From positions 1 to 64,000 of the forward strand of contig NZ_JASCQG010000003.1 of the NCBI RefSeq assembly GCF_030005555.1: a stretch of 64,000 nucleotides of DNA, given 5' to 3'. The notes below the pieces were generated by a model that ran no database searches, was not told the origin of the DNA, and saw only the letters and a list, made by a program, of their open reading frames with translations. This DNA is from Empedobacter sedimenti (GTDB taxonomy: Bacteria; Bacteroidota; Bacteroidia; Flavobacteriales; Weeksellaceae). Shown here one piece after another: positions 10,101 to 18,182 of the stretch. The first letter of the stretch is position 1, and each line of letters starts with the position of its first letter. A program made the position numbers and the translations under genes.

Positions 10101-10465
10101 GCAGAAATTTTGCTTGCTGCACCTGTAAACGTACGTTTAGACAATTTTTCGTATCCCGTAGAAACAACAACTTCATCTAAATTTACTTTTTCACTAGTAT
10201 CGACTAATTTTATTATACCTAAATTAATCGTAGTTACTTTATACTCTTTTCCATTAATCAATAAAATGTCACCTATCTTTGCATCGATATCAAACATTCC
10301 ATTCTCATCTGTATAAAAAGCTTCGTTTTTACCCTTAATTTTAACTTCTACATCTGCCTCAGGTATGTTATACGAATCTCTTACTTCTCCTGTAATCTGT
10401 GCAGCGACTACAGAAGAAAAAAAGAAAAACGAAACAACACTTAAAGACAATAATTGTTTTTTCAT
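7136..10465 (-). CDS. SusC/RagA family TonB-linked outer-membrane transporter
   Basis: A 1109-residue TonB-dependent receptor, the first gene of the operon. Signal peptide ~1-22; residues ~23-92 form a carboxypeptidase-regulatory-like beta-sandwich (ITGEVRDSYNIPEADVEV...); DEVVVSTGY (97-105) is the TonB-box-like segment; the plug spans ~110-245 and contains the SusC signature DASATSIYGSRAMNGVVVI. The remainder is a 22-strand barrel, ending in aromatic TLNLGF as expected for BAM-dependent insertion. With SusD it forms the lidded importer. A weak promoter candidate on the minus strand is TTG (10541-10543), 22 nt, TATATTTT (10511-10518). No adjacent sigma/anti-sigma pair is present, so the regulator is elsewhere or absent. 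Confidence 0.95.
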   Translation of the reverse strand: MKKQLLSLSVVSFFFFSSVVAAQITGEVRDSYNIPEADVEVKIKGKNEAFYTDENGMFDIDAKIGDILLINGKEYKVTTINLGIIKLVDTSEKVNLDEVVVSTGYEKLSKRTFTGAASKISAEDLKVEGVADVSRMIEGKAAGVNVQNVTGTFGTAPKITVRGSSSIFGDTKPLWVIDGIVQEDVVNVSFEDLASGNSSTLLSSAVAGLNSDDVESIEILKDASATSIYGSRAMNGVVVITTKSGGRESALKINYSQEQTMRMVPSYSQYDILNSQETMGILQEMRSKGFLSLPSVSQGRYGGVYNLLSKAIYDFDPNTETFRVKNNPVDRNAFLRKYEMANTDWFKLLFKPSITQNHSISFSGGGKNNAFFASTGLYYDPGWSIADKVTRLTSNIKNTFFINDKLNVTLSTIASVRKQKAPGTYNSIKDAYFGSTTRDFDINPFNYALNTSRALRAYNDLGEYEYFRNNWADFNILNELQNNKIELDVKDIRFQLEGEYKILPELRYNFNASARYAVTKTVHDMYEGSNVIKAYNADETTIVRDANIYLYQDPNDPTAPKVRVLPNGGIRRSLTNDLTSFIVRNSLGYNKTFGSLHELDAFVGQEMRSVDRTSDNFTAFGLQYDKGMVPFTDPRLLEKIINDGDSYFSFGEEKERTVSFFGKVGYTYDRKYTVALTGRYDASNRQGRSTDSRWLPTYTVSGKWNLKNEEFLKSSSTISGLSLRGSYGLTATSGPATNSLAIYRNAISLRQYTKDRESSLYIDALQNADLTWEKQYEANIGIDLAMFKNRIQFVADIYQRNAFDLIDYVITSGIGGERLKQGNNADMTTRGIEFSLTHQNIATPNFKWSTTWNASFYDQEIKKLENKARVIDLVGATGGNMVGRPRNSIYSFQFQGLSDQGLPILLTNEGTMNMSAINFQDNEDIAKYLKYEGSVEPNKTISVSNTLKYKNWSFGFLIVASGGNKIRLNPIYSSSYDDLTVFTKDFVNRWMRPGDEKLTSTPVIADQRLINQYGSSNMQKLYNAYNYSDERIADGGFVRLKDISLGFEFPQSLKNKFDLKSFGLKFNATNPWLIYSDKKLRGQDPEFFRSGGVSTPITSQYTLTLNLGF

Positions 10466-11024
10466 GTGTTAATTTTAGTGTTAAATAAATGTTATAAAAA
10501 TTGAATTGCTAAAATATAAACTTCATTTAGAATAAAAAATCAATTATCTGATTTAAGAAATATTTAATTATTAATTTTCGTATTATTTTAAATTTTAATT
10601 AAAAATTTTCTAATAATAAATAATTTTATAGAATATTATTTTATGAATATAATTTAGTAAATTTTAACAAAATGATAATATTCAGCCAAAATTTTAACTA
10701 ATAAGCGTTAGTTAACAGTAACTTATAACAACTGAATTATATTCACTATTTTGAAGATGTGATAGAAAATTGTTTGAAACTTTTTCTAATGTTAATATTT
10801 TGTTAAACAAGTTTTAATCTTGAATTATTTATATAGATAGTGAATAATTATTTGGCATATAAAAATAAATGAATTATTTTTTTATCAAATCAATAACACA
10901 CTTAGCCATTTTAACTCAAATTAAATTTAATCTTAGAATCAGTAAACAATCTAGAAGAACTAAACTAAAGACTGAACCACTAATTTTTCTTCCTCAAAGC
11001 AGTTTACCATTTCAGTTGTTTTTC
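10466..11024. other. AT-rich intergenic region between divergent susC and nrnA
   Basis: About 560 bp with no convincing gene. It contains a weak susC promoter candidate (10511-10543, minus strand) and a perfect 8-bp inverted repeat TTAACTAA / TTAGTTAA at 10694-10715, which could be an operator. The rest is low-complexity AT sequence. Confidence 0.6.
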
Positions 11025-11032
11025 TATCTTTG
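11025..11032 (+). promoter_or_regulatory. -7 promoter box of nrnA-gldI operon
   Basis: TATCTTTG matches TAnnTTTG exactly and ends only 5 nt before the ATG at 11038. A transcript starting a few bases downstream of the box would be leaderless or nearly so. No TTTG -33 box stands at the usual distance. Confidence 0.55.
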
Positions 11033-11037
11033 CGTTT

Positions 11038-12063
11038 ATGCAAATGACAAATTTCGAAGAGTTAAAAACTCTTTTAAAATCGGCACCAAAAAAAATAGCT
11101 ATTCTACCACACAAAAATCCTGACGGAGATGCGATAGGTTCTACATTAGCTATGTTTCATTATTTAAGAAAATTAGGTCACACATGTAATATTGTAGCGC
11201 CAAATGATTTTCCTAAATTTTTAAAATGGATGCCATCTGCAAAAGAGATCGTAATTGCGGACTATAAGCCTAAGGTAGCAGAAGCAATTATTCATCAAGC
11301 CGAACTAATCTTTATTTTAGATTTCAATACTGTAAAACGAATTGATGATTTAGGATTTTGGGTTGAACGCTCAAAAGCACCAAAAATATTAATTGATCAT
11401 CACCGCGAACCAGATACATTTGATTTTATGTATTCGGATATCGAGATGCCTGCAACCTGTCAAATGGTTTACAATTTTATCGAAGCAATGAATGATTTAG
11501 ATAAAATTGATAAAGGTATTGCAGAATGTATTTATACAGGAATAATGACTGATACAGGCGGATTCCGTTTCCGAAATACATCAGCAGATACACACAGAAT
11601 TGTTGCAGAATTAATAGACAAAGGTGTAGAAGTAGATAAAGTAACCTCTTATGTTAACGATTCTCAAACACAAGGACGTTTAAAATTATTATCATTAACC
11701 TTACAAAATCTAACTTTTTTACAAGAATATCGCACAGCTTTTATGTTTCTAACGCGCGAAGATTTAGTAAAAAATGGTTTTCAGAAAGGTGACACAGAAG
11801 GTTTTGTAAATTACGGACTAAGTGTAGAGAATTACATCTTTTCTGTTATTTTTATTGAAGATACACATCATAATTTCATTAAAATTTCGTTACGTTCTAA
11901 AGGAGATTTTGATGTGAATGAGTTTTCTCGCAAACACTTTAATGGTGGCGGACATATGAATGCAGCTGGAGGAAGATCTGATCTTAATATGGAAGAAACG
12001 ATTGCTTATTTACAATCACTTTTACCCGCATATAAAGAACAATTAGAAAAAGTTGTGATCTAA
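11038..12063 (+). CDS. nrnA: DHH/DHHA1 phosphoesterase, NrnA-like oligoribonuclease / PAP phosphatase
   Basis: A 341-residue cytoplasmic enzyme of the RecJ-like DHH superfamily. Metal-binding motifs in order: HKNPDGDAIGS (25-35), the Asp in LDFNT near 94, and DHH (120-122); the C-terminal DHHA1 domain carries NGGGHMNAAGG near residue 305. In characterised homologues this enzyme degrades very short RNA oligomers and dephosphorylates 3'-phosphoadenosine 5'-phosphate. Its length is typical. An ATG two codons downstream (11044) is an alternative start. The stop overlaps the next start in a TAATG junction, so it is translationally coupled to gldI. The symbol follows the family and is not proven for this organism. 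Confidence 0.85.
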   Translation: MQMTNFEELKTLLKSAPKKIAILPHKNPDGDAIGSTLAMFHYLRKLGHTCNIVAPNDFPKFLKWMPSAKEIVIADYKPKVAEAIIHQAELIFILDFNTVKRIDDLGFWVERSKAPKILIDHHREPDTFDFMYSDIEMPATCQMVYNFIEAMNDLDKIDKGIAECIYTGIMTDTGGFRFRNTSADTHRIVAELIDKGVEVDKVTSYVNDSQTQGRLKLLSLTLQNLTFLQEYRTAFMFLTREDLVKNGFQKGDTEGFVNYGLSVENYIFSVIFIEDTHHNFIKISLRSKGDFDVNEFSRKHFNGGGHMNAAGGRSDLNMEETIAYLQSLLPAYKEQLEKVVI

Positions 12064-12590
12064 TGAAAAAAATAGTTTTAGTTGGTTTAGCTCTTATCGG
12101 ACTTACTTCTTGTGATCAAAAAGTTACACAATATCCTGTTTCTTATTCAAATGATGATTTTATGAAACGTTCACAAGAACGAGGAAAATTATTGCATCAA
12201 GAAGAATTGCAATGGTTTGATGATTACATGAAAACATCTGATCTAAAATTTGTCAAAACAAATTCTGGATTTTGGATTTCAAATTCAGGTCAAAGAACTG
12301 ATAAAACAGCCAACGTTGGAGATTATATCGAATTTGAATATCAAGTATCTGATCTAGAAAACAATATTTTATATTCTTACAACGATAACAAAATTCAGAA
12401 AATAATTATTGGTAAAGCTGACATTGTAAGAGGATTACACGCAGCCTTACAATTAATTCCTGAAGGCGAATCTGCAAAACTATTACTACCTTCATTCTTA
12501 GCATACGGTGGTTATGGAGATACTCAAAAAATTGCTCCAGATACACCAATTATTATGGATGTAAAGATCATTACAATCAAAAAACACTAA
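12063..12590 (+). CDS. gldI: GldI-like FKBP-type peptidyl-prolyl isomerase lipoprotein
   Basis: A 175-residue lipoprotein with lipobox GLTSC (Cys17). After a helical linker, residues ~65-175 form an FKBP domain: VGDYIEFEYQVSDLENNIL...IVRGLHAALQLIPEGESAKLLLPSFLAYGGYG. This architecture and its position between an NrnA-like gene and a second PPIase gene fit GldI, the gliding-motility-associated prolyl isomerase of Flavobacteriia, which helps fold exported motility/type IX proteins. It overlaps nrnA by 1 nt. It could be a generic periplasmic FKBP lipoprotein in a non-gliding strain. Confidence 0.75.
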   Translation: MKKIVLVGLALIGLTSCDQKVTQYPVSYSNDDFMKRSQERGKLLHQEELQWFDDYMKTSDLKFVKTNSGFWISNSGQRTDKTANVGDYIEFEYQVSDLENNILYSYNDNKIQKIIIGKADIVRGLHAALQLIPEGESAKLLLPSFLAYGGYGDTQKIAPDTPIIMDVKIITIKKH

Positions 12591-12617
12591 TTTTGAATAG
12601 TCAAGACTGTAAAATAA

Positions 12618-13697
12618 ATGAAAAAATTATTATTAATCTTAACTGTCATTACTACCTTAGTTAGTTGTGGCGTTAAAATTCCAAAAACGATGAGTAAAGA
12701 AGAATTTAAAAGTTTAGAAGACGGATTGTATGCAAAAATGACAACAAATCATGGTGCAATGACAATCAAATTATACGAAGACCAAGCGCCTATGACGGTT
12801 GCTAACTTTGTTGGTTTAGCTGAAGGTACAAAAGAAAATAAAGCAAAAGCGAAAGGAGCTCCTTTCTACGACGGAATCGTTTTTCACCGTGTGATCAAAG
12901 ATTTCATGATTCAAGGTGGTGATCCAGACGGAATCGGAACTGGTGGTCCTGGTTATGATTTTGAAGATGAATTTGATGCTACATTAAAACACGACAAAAA
13001 AGGAGTTTTATCTATGGCAAATTCAGGTCCAGCAACTAATGGTTCTCAATTCTTTATTACAGAAGTTCCTACTCCTTGGTTAGATGGACGTCACACAATC
13101 TTCGGACAAGTTGTTGAAGGTTTAGAGGTTGTAGATTCTATTGCAAATGTAGAAAAAACACCAAATGACAAACCAGTTGTACCAGTTGTTATAGAGAAAG
13201 TAGAAATCGCTCGTAAAGGTGATAAATACGCAAAATACAATGGAGCTGAAGCTTTTGAAGCTGCTAAAGCAAATCACGCAAAAAAACAAGCTGAAGCTGA
13301 AGCAAAAGTAAAAGCTGAAAAAGATGCTGAAATTGCACGTCAAAAAGAATTAGAAGCAAAAGCTCAAACAACTCCTTCTGGATTAAAATATGTTATTTTA
13401 GAAGAAGGAAAAGGTGCAAAACCTGTTCAAGGAGATGCAATTCAGACGCACTACACTTTACGTTTAAACGATGGTGAAAAATTAGATTCTTCTTACGACA
13501 GAAATCAACCATTAGATGTTACAGTTGGTGTTACAGGATTAATCCAAGGTTGGATGGAAGCATTAACAATGTTCAACAAAGGAACTAAAGTATTTTTAAT
13601 CATTCCTGCTCAATTAGGATATGGTGACAGAGGAGCTGGAGGTGTTGTTCCACCAAACGCAACTTTATACTTTGATATGGAAGTTTTAGATAAATAA
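12618..13697 (+). CDS. Cyclophilin-FKBP fusion peptidyl-prolyl isomerase lipoprotein
   Basis: A 359-residue lipoprotein (lipobox LVSC, Cys17) carrying two unrelated prolyl-isomerase folds. Residues ~38-198 are a cyclophilin domain (FYDGIVFHRVIKDFMIQGGD, GSQFFITEV, LDGRHTIFGQV). Residues ~205-250 are a charged, Ala/Lys/Glu-rich helix, likely coiled coil. Residues ~252-358 are an FKBP domain (GDAIQTHYTL, LDSSYDRNQP, LIIPAQLGYGDRGAG). Catalysis of X-Pro isomerisation in exported proteins is inferred for both domains. It lies 27 nt after gldI and ends at a strong terminator, so it closes the nrnA operon. Confidence 0.88.
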   Translation: MKKLLLILTVITTLVSCGVKIPKTMSKEEFKSLEDGLYAKMTTNHGAMTIKLYEDQAPMTVANFVGLAEGTKENKAKAKGAPFYDGIVFHRVIKDFMIQGGDPDGIGTGGPGYDFEDEFDATLKHDKKGVLSMANSGPATNGSQFFITEVPTPWLDGRHTIFGQVVEGLEVVDSIANVEKTPNDKPVVPVVIEKVEIARKGDKYAKYNGAEAFEAAKANHAKKQAEAEAKVKAEKDAEIARQKELEAKAQTTPSGLKYVILEEGKGAKPVQGDAIQTHYTLRLNDGEKLDSSYDRNQPLDVTVGVTGLIQGWMEALTMFNKGTKVFLIIPAQLGYGDRGAGGVVPPNATLYFDMEVLDK

Positions 13698-13717
13698 TCT
13701 AATCAACTATAATTTAA

Positions 13718-13743
13718 AATCCACTCAATTGAGTGGATTTTTT
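13718..13743 (+). terminator. Rho-independent terminator of the nrnA-gldI-PPIase operon
   Basis: AATCCACTC pairs with GAGTGGATT around an AATT loop, followed by a T run to 13743. The T run runs straight into the promoter candidate of the next gene. Confidence 0.88.
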
Positions 13744-13744
13744 G

Positions 13745-13776
13745 TTTTGTAATAGATTTAAAAATAATTACTTTTA
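13745..13776 (+). promoter_or_regulatory. Promoter candidate of the GH2 gene
   Basis: TTTTG (13745-13749), a 19-nt spacer, then TACTTTTA (13769-13776), one base off TAnnTTTG. The spacing is typical for Bacteroidota sigma-A promoters. It lies upstream of the ATG at 13799 and supports that start over a longer frame from 13733. Confidence 0.45.
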
Positions 13777-13798
13777 TACTTCTATATCAAATCATCAC

Positions 13799-16018
13799 AT
13801 GAAAAAAATTGCTTTGCTACTTCTTGTTTTCATAACAAGTCAATTCATTTTTGCGCGCCAAAATATTCCATTTAATCAAGATTGGGCATTCAAAAAAGGT
13901 CCTTTCAAAACATCAGAACTCAACTACTCTTCACTCTTTAAGGGAAGCTGGCAATTAGTTCAAATTCCTCATACTTGGAATGCGATAGACATGCAATCTA
14001 ACCAAATAAATGCAGGTTTTTATAGTACAAATGAACGTTTTTATGTAGGCGATTCATACTATAGAAAAACCTTTACACCGAAAGCTGAATGGAAAAATAA
14101 ACGCGTTTTTATCAAATTTGAAGGAGTTGGTGCAAATGCAGAAGTTTATATCAATACAAATCCACTAAAATCTACCATTAACAAAAACAATGTTAGTTTT
14201 CAGAGTGATGCAAATAACGGAACGTACAACTTTGTTGGGCGCCACCAAGGTGGTTATTCTGCTTTTGTTTTGGAATTAACAGGAATGCTAAAATTTGATC
14301 AAGAAAATGAAATTTTAGTTAAAGCTAATAATGAAGAAAATCCGGCTATAATTCCGACAAACCATGTTTTATTCCCTGTATATGGCGGAATTTATCGCCC
14401 TGTAAGTTTAATTGTTACAGATCCTATTAATATTGCTGTCAATGATTTTGCTTCTGCTGGAGTTTATATTTCTCAGAAAAATGTCAGTAAAAAATCAGCT
14501 GATATAAAGCTTAAAGTTAAATTAGACAATAAATCTTTACAAACAAAAAAGATTGAAATTGTTTCGTCTATTATCGATCATTCTGGTAAAACTGTAAAAA
14601 CAATTCAAACACCATATACCGCTCTTCCACAAGGACAACAAGAGATTTTTCAAGAAGCTAAACTTACAAATCCACATTTATGGAATGGTTTAGACGATCC
14701 GTATTTATACAAAGTCGTAACACAAATAAAAGCTAATAGTCAAATTATTGATGAAGTGACTCAAACTTTGGGTATTCGTAAATTTGAGCTAAAAGCAAAT
14801 AAAGGCTTCTTCTTAAACGACAAAAAATATCCATTGTATGGTGTTACAAGACATCAAGATCGTTGGGGAAAAGGTTCGGCTTTATCAAATGAAGATCACG
14901 ACGAAGATTTAGCAATTATCAAAGAAATGGGTGCAACATCTATACGTTTAGCACATTATCAGCAATCAGATTATTTTTATTCGAAATGTGATAGTTTAGG
15001 ATTGATTGTTTGGGCAGAAATTCCGTTTGTGAATCAAGTTACAACTTTAGAAGAAAATAATGCTTTACAACAATTAAGAGAATTAATTCGTCAAAATTAC
15101 AATCATCCATCAATTTACACTTGGGGATTGCATAACGAGGTTTATTCGCCAAATAACTACACAATCGAATTGACAACGAAATTACATGATTTAGCTAAAA
15201 CAGAAGATCCTGATCGTTATACAGTACAAGTAAGTGGCTATAATGTGGTTGATCATCCTGTAAATAATAATGCTGATATACAAGGAATTAATCATTATTT
15301 TGGATGGTACAATGGCGAAGTAGAGAACTTAACAGATAAAGAAGATGTGGAAACTTGGGCGAATGAAATTTCGAAAAAATTTAAAGACTTTAAAATTATT
15401 TTCTCGGAATATGGAGCTGAAGCAAAACCAGAAGATCAAGTAGAAATTACTGGAAATTATGGTAATCAATGGAGTGACCCAGCATTTTTTCCTGAAGAAT
15501 TTGCAACAAAATTTCATATTGTGCATTGGGCTACAATAGAAAAACATCCAATTTTCCTGGGTTCTTATGTATGGAATACCTTCGATTTCGCAACACCAAT
15601 TACTCGACTTAACGTTAATCCGAGAAATTACAAAGGATTGATTTCTTTTGACCGAAAAATCAAAAAAGATCCTTTTTATTGGTACAAAGCAAATTGGAGC
15701 AAAGAGCCTGTTGTATATCTTACTCAACGTAGAATGATAAACAGAGGAAACGAATTTACAACCATTACAATCTTCTCTAATCAAGGAACACCAACTTTGA
15801 CTGTAAATGGTAAAAAGATAGAAAATGTAAAAAATGGATATAATAAAATACATTTTGTCGCTGATAATGTACAGTTACAAAAAGGAGAAAACATTGTAAT
15901 TGCTGAAACAAATGTGAATGGAAAATTAGCCCAAGATAAAATCATTTGGAACTACGATCCCAAATATAAAACATCTCAAAAAGAAGCAACAACAAAAGAT
16001 ATTCATGTAGGATTATAA
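13799..16018 (+). CDS. Glycoside hydrolase family 2 protein (beta-galactosidase / beta-glucuronidase type)
   Basis: A 739-residue exported enzyme with signal peptide MKKIALLLLVFITSQFIFA. The order is a GH2 sugar-binding jelly roll (~20-200, with WQLVQIPHTWNA and GVGANAEVYIN), an immunoglobulin-like sandwich (~215-325), and a TIM barrel (~330-630). The acid/base is Glu447 in YTWGLHNEV and the nucleophile is Glu537 in IIFSEYGAEA; NP/RHQDRWG and IRLAHY motifs are also intact. The last ~100 residues look like a further beta domain. It would remove beta-linked terminal sugars in the periplasm or outside the cell. No polysaccharide-utilisation genes flank it, so the substrate is open. Confidence 0.9.
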   Translation: MKKIALLLLVFITSQFIFARQNIPFNQDWAFKKGPFKTSELNYSSLFKGSWQLVQIPHTWNAIDMQSNQINAGFYSTNERFYVGDSYYRKTFTPKAEWKNKRVFIKFEGVGANAEVYINTNPLKSTINKNNVSFQSDANNGTYNFVGRHQGGYSAFVLELTGMLKFDQENEILVKANNEENPAIIPTNHVLFPVYGGIYRPVSLIVTDPINIAVNDFASAGVYISQKNVSKKSADIKLKVKLDNKSLQTKKIEIVSSIIDHSGKTVKTIQTPYTALPQGQQEIFQEAKLTNPHLWNGLDDPYLYKVVTQIKANSQIIDEVTQTLGIRKFELKANKGFFLNDKKYPLYGVTRHQDRWGKGSALSNEDHDEDLAIIKEMGATSIRLAHYQQSDYFYSKCDSLGLIVWAEIPFVNQVTTLEENNALQQLRELIRQNYNHPSIYTWGLHNEVYSPNNYTIELTTKLHDLAKTEDPDRYTVQVSGYNVVDHPVNNNADIQGINHYFGWYNGEVENLTDKEDVETWANEISKKFKDFKIIFSEYGAEAKPEDQVEITGNYGNQWSDPAFFPEEFATKFHIVHWATIEKHPIFLGSYVWNTFDFATPITRLNVNPRNYKGLISFDRKIKKDPFYWYKANWSKEPVVYLTQRRMINRGNEFTTITIFSNQGTPTLTVNGKKIENVKNGYNKIHFVADNVQLQKGENIVIAETNVNGKLAQDKIIWNYDPKYKTSQKEATTKDIHVGL

Positions 16019-16025
16019 ACATAAG

Positions 16026-16048
16026 ACCACTCTAACGAGTGGTTTTTT
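16026..16048 (+). terminator. Terminator after the GH2 gene
   Basis: ACCACTC pairs with GAGTGGT around TAAC, followed by TTTTT. It lies 7 nt past the stop codon and faces the convergent gene at 16059-16298. Confidence 0.85.
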
Positions 16049-16058
16049 GTTTATCAAA

Positions 16059-16298
16059 TTATTTCTTTTGCTCAACAGCCAAATCACTTTCCGGCTCTTG
16101 GTTTTCTAATTTCTTTTCATACTTTTTCATAATATAATCAGCAGCAAGAGAAACTGCAATTCCACCAATTATACCATAAATAGATCGTTTTCCTAAAAAT
16201 TTTGCCACTGTTACACCAGTAGTAGCTGCAGTAGTTAACAATCCTAATTTAGTTCCCTTTTCGCGTTGGCTTTTTGATAATGCATCTAGTATTTTCAT
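16059..16298 (-). CDS. Small membrane-associated hypothetical protein
   Basis: A 79-residue protein with a hydrophobic glycine/alanine-rich centre (GLLTTAATTGVTVAKFLG and YGIIGGIAVSLAADYIM) and a charged C terminus. It probably inserts in the inner membrane as one or two helices, with glycine-zipper-like spacing. It is a single-gene unit convergent with the GH2 gene. No known family recognised. Confidence 0.6.
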   Translation of the reverse strand: MKILDALSKSQREKGTKLGLLTTAATTGVTVAKFLGKRSIYGIIGGIAVSLAADYIMKKYEKKLENQEPESDLAVEQKK

Positions 16299-16446
16299 AG
16301 TTTGGATATTTCCTCAAATACTAACAATTATTAAACCAAAAATATTATACAACAAACTATTCTAAATGTTTCTTTCAAATCAAGAAACCAATAAATTATT
16401 AATCTTAATTTATCTTTCCATTAATCTTAACTTTATATTGAGGAAT

Positions 16447-16454
16447 TACTTTTG
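16447..16454 (+). promoter_or_regulatory. -7 box of the phytase-like lipoprotein gene
   Basis: TACTTTTG matches TAnnTTTG exactly, 16 nt upstream of the ATG at 16471. A clear -33 box is not seen. Confidence 0.5.
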
Positions 16455-16470
16455 AGCGAAATTAATCAAT

Positions 16471-17742
16471 ATGAAAAAAGTACTATTTACAGCTATAGCG
16501 TTAATGAGCTTAATTGCTTGTAATGATGATGAAAATCCAGAATTAGATCAAAATCAAACTGAAAATTATTCGAAACTTCCTCAAGAGTTTCCTTTTACAA
16601 AATTAACAACACTAAATGGTGTAGATGTTATAAATGGAGGTTTTGGCTCTGGAGCAGCTGCTCACCCAACTCGTAAAGGAGAATTTTACGTGATTACAGA
16701 TCGCGGTCCTAACACAGATTATTTAAATGGTAAAAAATTCTTAGCGCCTAACTTTACTCCAACTATTATGCATTTCAAAATAAATGCGCAAGGAAATATC
16801 GAAGTAATTAAATACATCAAACTTAAAAATCCTTCAGGGCAACCAATTACAGGCTTACCAAACCCAGAAGGCAAAGGAAGTACAGGCGAAATTGCTTACG
16901 ATGCAAATGGAGCCATTTTAGGGACTGATCCTTATGGTTTAGACAGCGAAAGTATTGTAGCTGCTAAAGATGGTACTTTTTGGGTATCTGACGAATATGG
17001 ACCTCACATTGTTCATTATAGTGGAGAAGGTGTAGAATTGGAAAGAATTAGTCCAATTGGTGTAAATACAGGAAACCGAAAATTACCAGCAGTTTTAGCA
17101 AAGCGTAGAGCTAATCGTGGTATGGAATCTCTTTGTATGACACCAGATGGTAAAACTTTGGTTGGTGCAATGCAATCTATGATGTATGTGCCAAATAAAA
17201 ATTCTGCAACAAATAAAACATTGATTCGCATCGTTACGTTTGACATCGCGACTGGTGCTACAAAACAATTTTTGTACGAACAAGATGGAGGAAATTCTGA
17301 TTCTGTTTGCGATATTACGGCAATTAGTTCTACAGAATTTTTAGTAATTGAGCGTGATGGAAATTACGGTTCGCAAGGTGGAATCAAAAAAGTATATAAA
17401 ATTAATTTAGCCAATGCAACAGATGTTAATGGATCAGATTTAACAGCAGTTGATGGTTTAAAAATTAATAATAAAGCTTTAGAGCAAAGTACTTGGGCAG
17501 AGATTTCTGCAGCAGGGATAAAACCAGTTACAAAAACTTTGGCTGTAGATTTAGTTGCTAAATTAGGCTATGAACACGATAAATTTGAAGGTTTAGTTTA
17601 TTTAGGAAACAACAAAATCGCTGTTTTCAATGATGATGATTTTGGCGTTGTTGACGACGGAAACGGAAACCCAAAAGCAAAAATATTACCTAAAACAGGT
17701 AAAGTAGACAAAGGAACTATGTATGTTGTAACCTTGAACTAA
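16471..17742 (+). CDS. Esterase-like activity of phytase family lipoprotein
   Basis: A 423-residue lipoprotein (lipobox LIAC, Cys17, followed by acidic NDDEN). It matches the phytase-like esterase family through FYVITDRGPNTD, the DSESIVAAKDGTFWVSDEYGPHI segment, RRANRGMESLCMTPDG, and the FEGLVYLGNNKIAVFNDDDFG end. The fold is expected to be a beta-propeller. Family members are periplasmic or surface phosphoesterases; the substrate cannot be told from sequence. It is a single-gene unit between its own -7 box and a bidirectional terminator. Confidence 0.82.
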   Translation: MKKVLFTAIALMSLIACNDDENPELDQNQTENYSKLPQEFPFTKLTTLNGVDVINGGFGSGAAAHPTRKGEFYVITDRGPNTDYLNGKKFLAPNFTPTIMHFKINAQGNIEVIKYIKLKNPSGQPITGLPNPEGKGSTGEIAYDANGAILGTDPYGLDSESIVAAKDGTFWVSDEYGPHIVHYSGEGVELERISPIGVNTGNRKLPAVLAKRRANRGMESLCMTPDGKTLVGAMQSMMYVPNKNSATNKTLIRIVTFDIATGATKQFLYEQDGGNSDSVCDITAISSTEFLVIERDGNYGSQGGIKKVYKINLANATDVNGSDLTAVDGLKINNKALEQSTWAEISAAGIKPVTKTLAVDLVAKLGYEHDKFEGLVYLGNNKIAVFNDDDFGVVDDGNGNPKAKILPKTGKVDKGTMYVVTLN

Positions 17743-17753
17743 CAATAAAAAAC

Positions 17754-17790
17754 AAAAAATCATCAAGCAAAATGTTTGATGATTTTTTTT
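17754..17790. terminator. Bidirectional terminator between convergent genes
   Basis: ATCATCAA (17759-17766) pairs with TTGATGAT (17776-17783), flanked by A and T runs on both sides. It can stop transcription of the esterase gene from the left and the arsC-like gene from the right. Confidence 0.85.
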
Positions 17791-17799
17791 CTTCTATAT

Positions 17800-18144
17800 T
17801 TACTTGATAAAATCTTCTAACAATTCTTTCGGACGTCCTACTACTCCACCTTTTTCGTCAACTACAATTGGACGCTGAATTAACTTTGGATAATCTACCA
17901 TAGCATCCAAAACCTCATCATCAGAAAGCTCTTTACCTTTAAAATTAACTTTCCATTCTTCCTCATTTGTTCGGACGATATCTATCGGTTTCAGATTCAA
18001 TTTCTTCAAAATAGCCTTCAACTCATCTTTTGTCAAAGTCTCTTTTAAATATTCTCTTACTTTAAAATCTTTACCTGATTCTTCCAATACTTTCATAGCA
18101 TCTCTACTCTTTCCGCAACGCGAATTATGCAAAATCGTGTACAT
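17800..18144 (-). CDS. arsC: ArsC/Spx-family protein (glutaredoxin-type arsenate reductase)
   Basis: A 114-residue thioredoxin-fold protein. HNSRCGKSR puts the reactive cysteine at residue 10, and LIQRPIVVDEKGGVVGRP supplies the arginine and the cis-proline region typical of ArsC (EC 1.20.4.1) and its YffB relatives. The length is normal. No arsenite pump or ArsR gene is adjacent, so arsenate reduction may not be its real job; a general thiol-redox role is possible. The symbol is by family only. Confidence 0.82.
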   Translation of the reverse strand: MYTILHNSRCGKSRDAMKVLEESGKDFKVREYLKETLTKDELKAILKKLNLKPIDIVRTNEEEWKVNFKGKELSDDEVLDAMVDYPKLIQRPIVVDEKGGVVGRPKELLEDFIK

Positions 18145-18182
18145 ATCTGTAATTTTTAGTAAATTTAATCAAAATTAAAACG

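Noticed and set aside
10869-11123. 84-codon + frame upstream of nrnA
   Set aside because: It overlaps the nrnA start in another frame, runs through the nrnA promoter box and has no domain-like sequence.
15329-15853. 174-codon frame antisense to the GH2 gene
   Set aside because: It lies wholly inside a gene with an intact active site; its Phe/Ile/Cys-rich translation is typical of antisense of AT-rich coding DNA.
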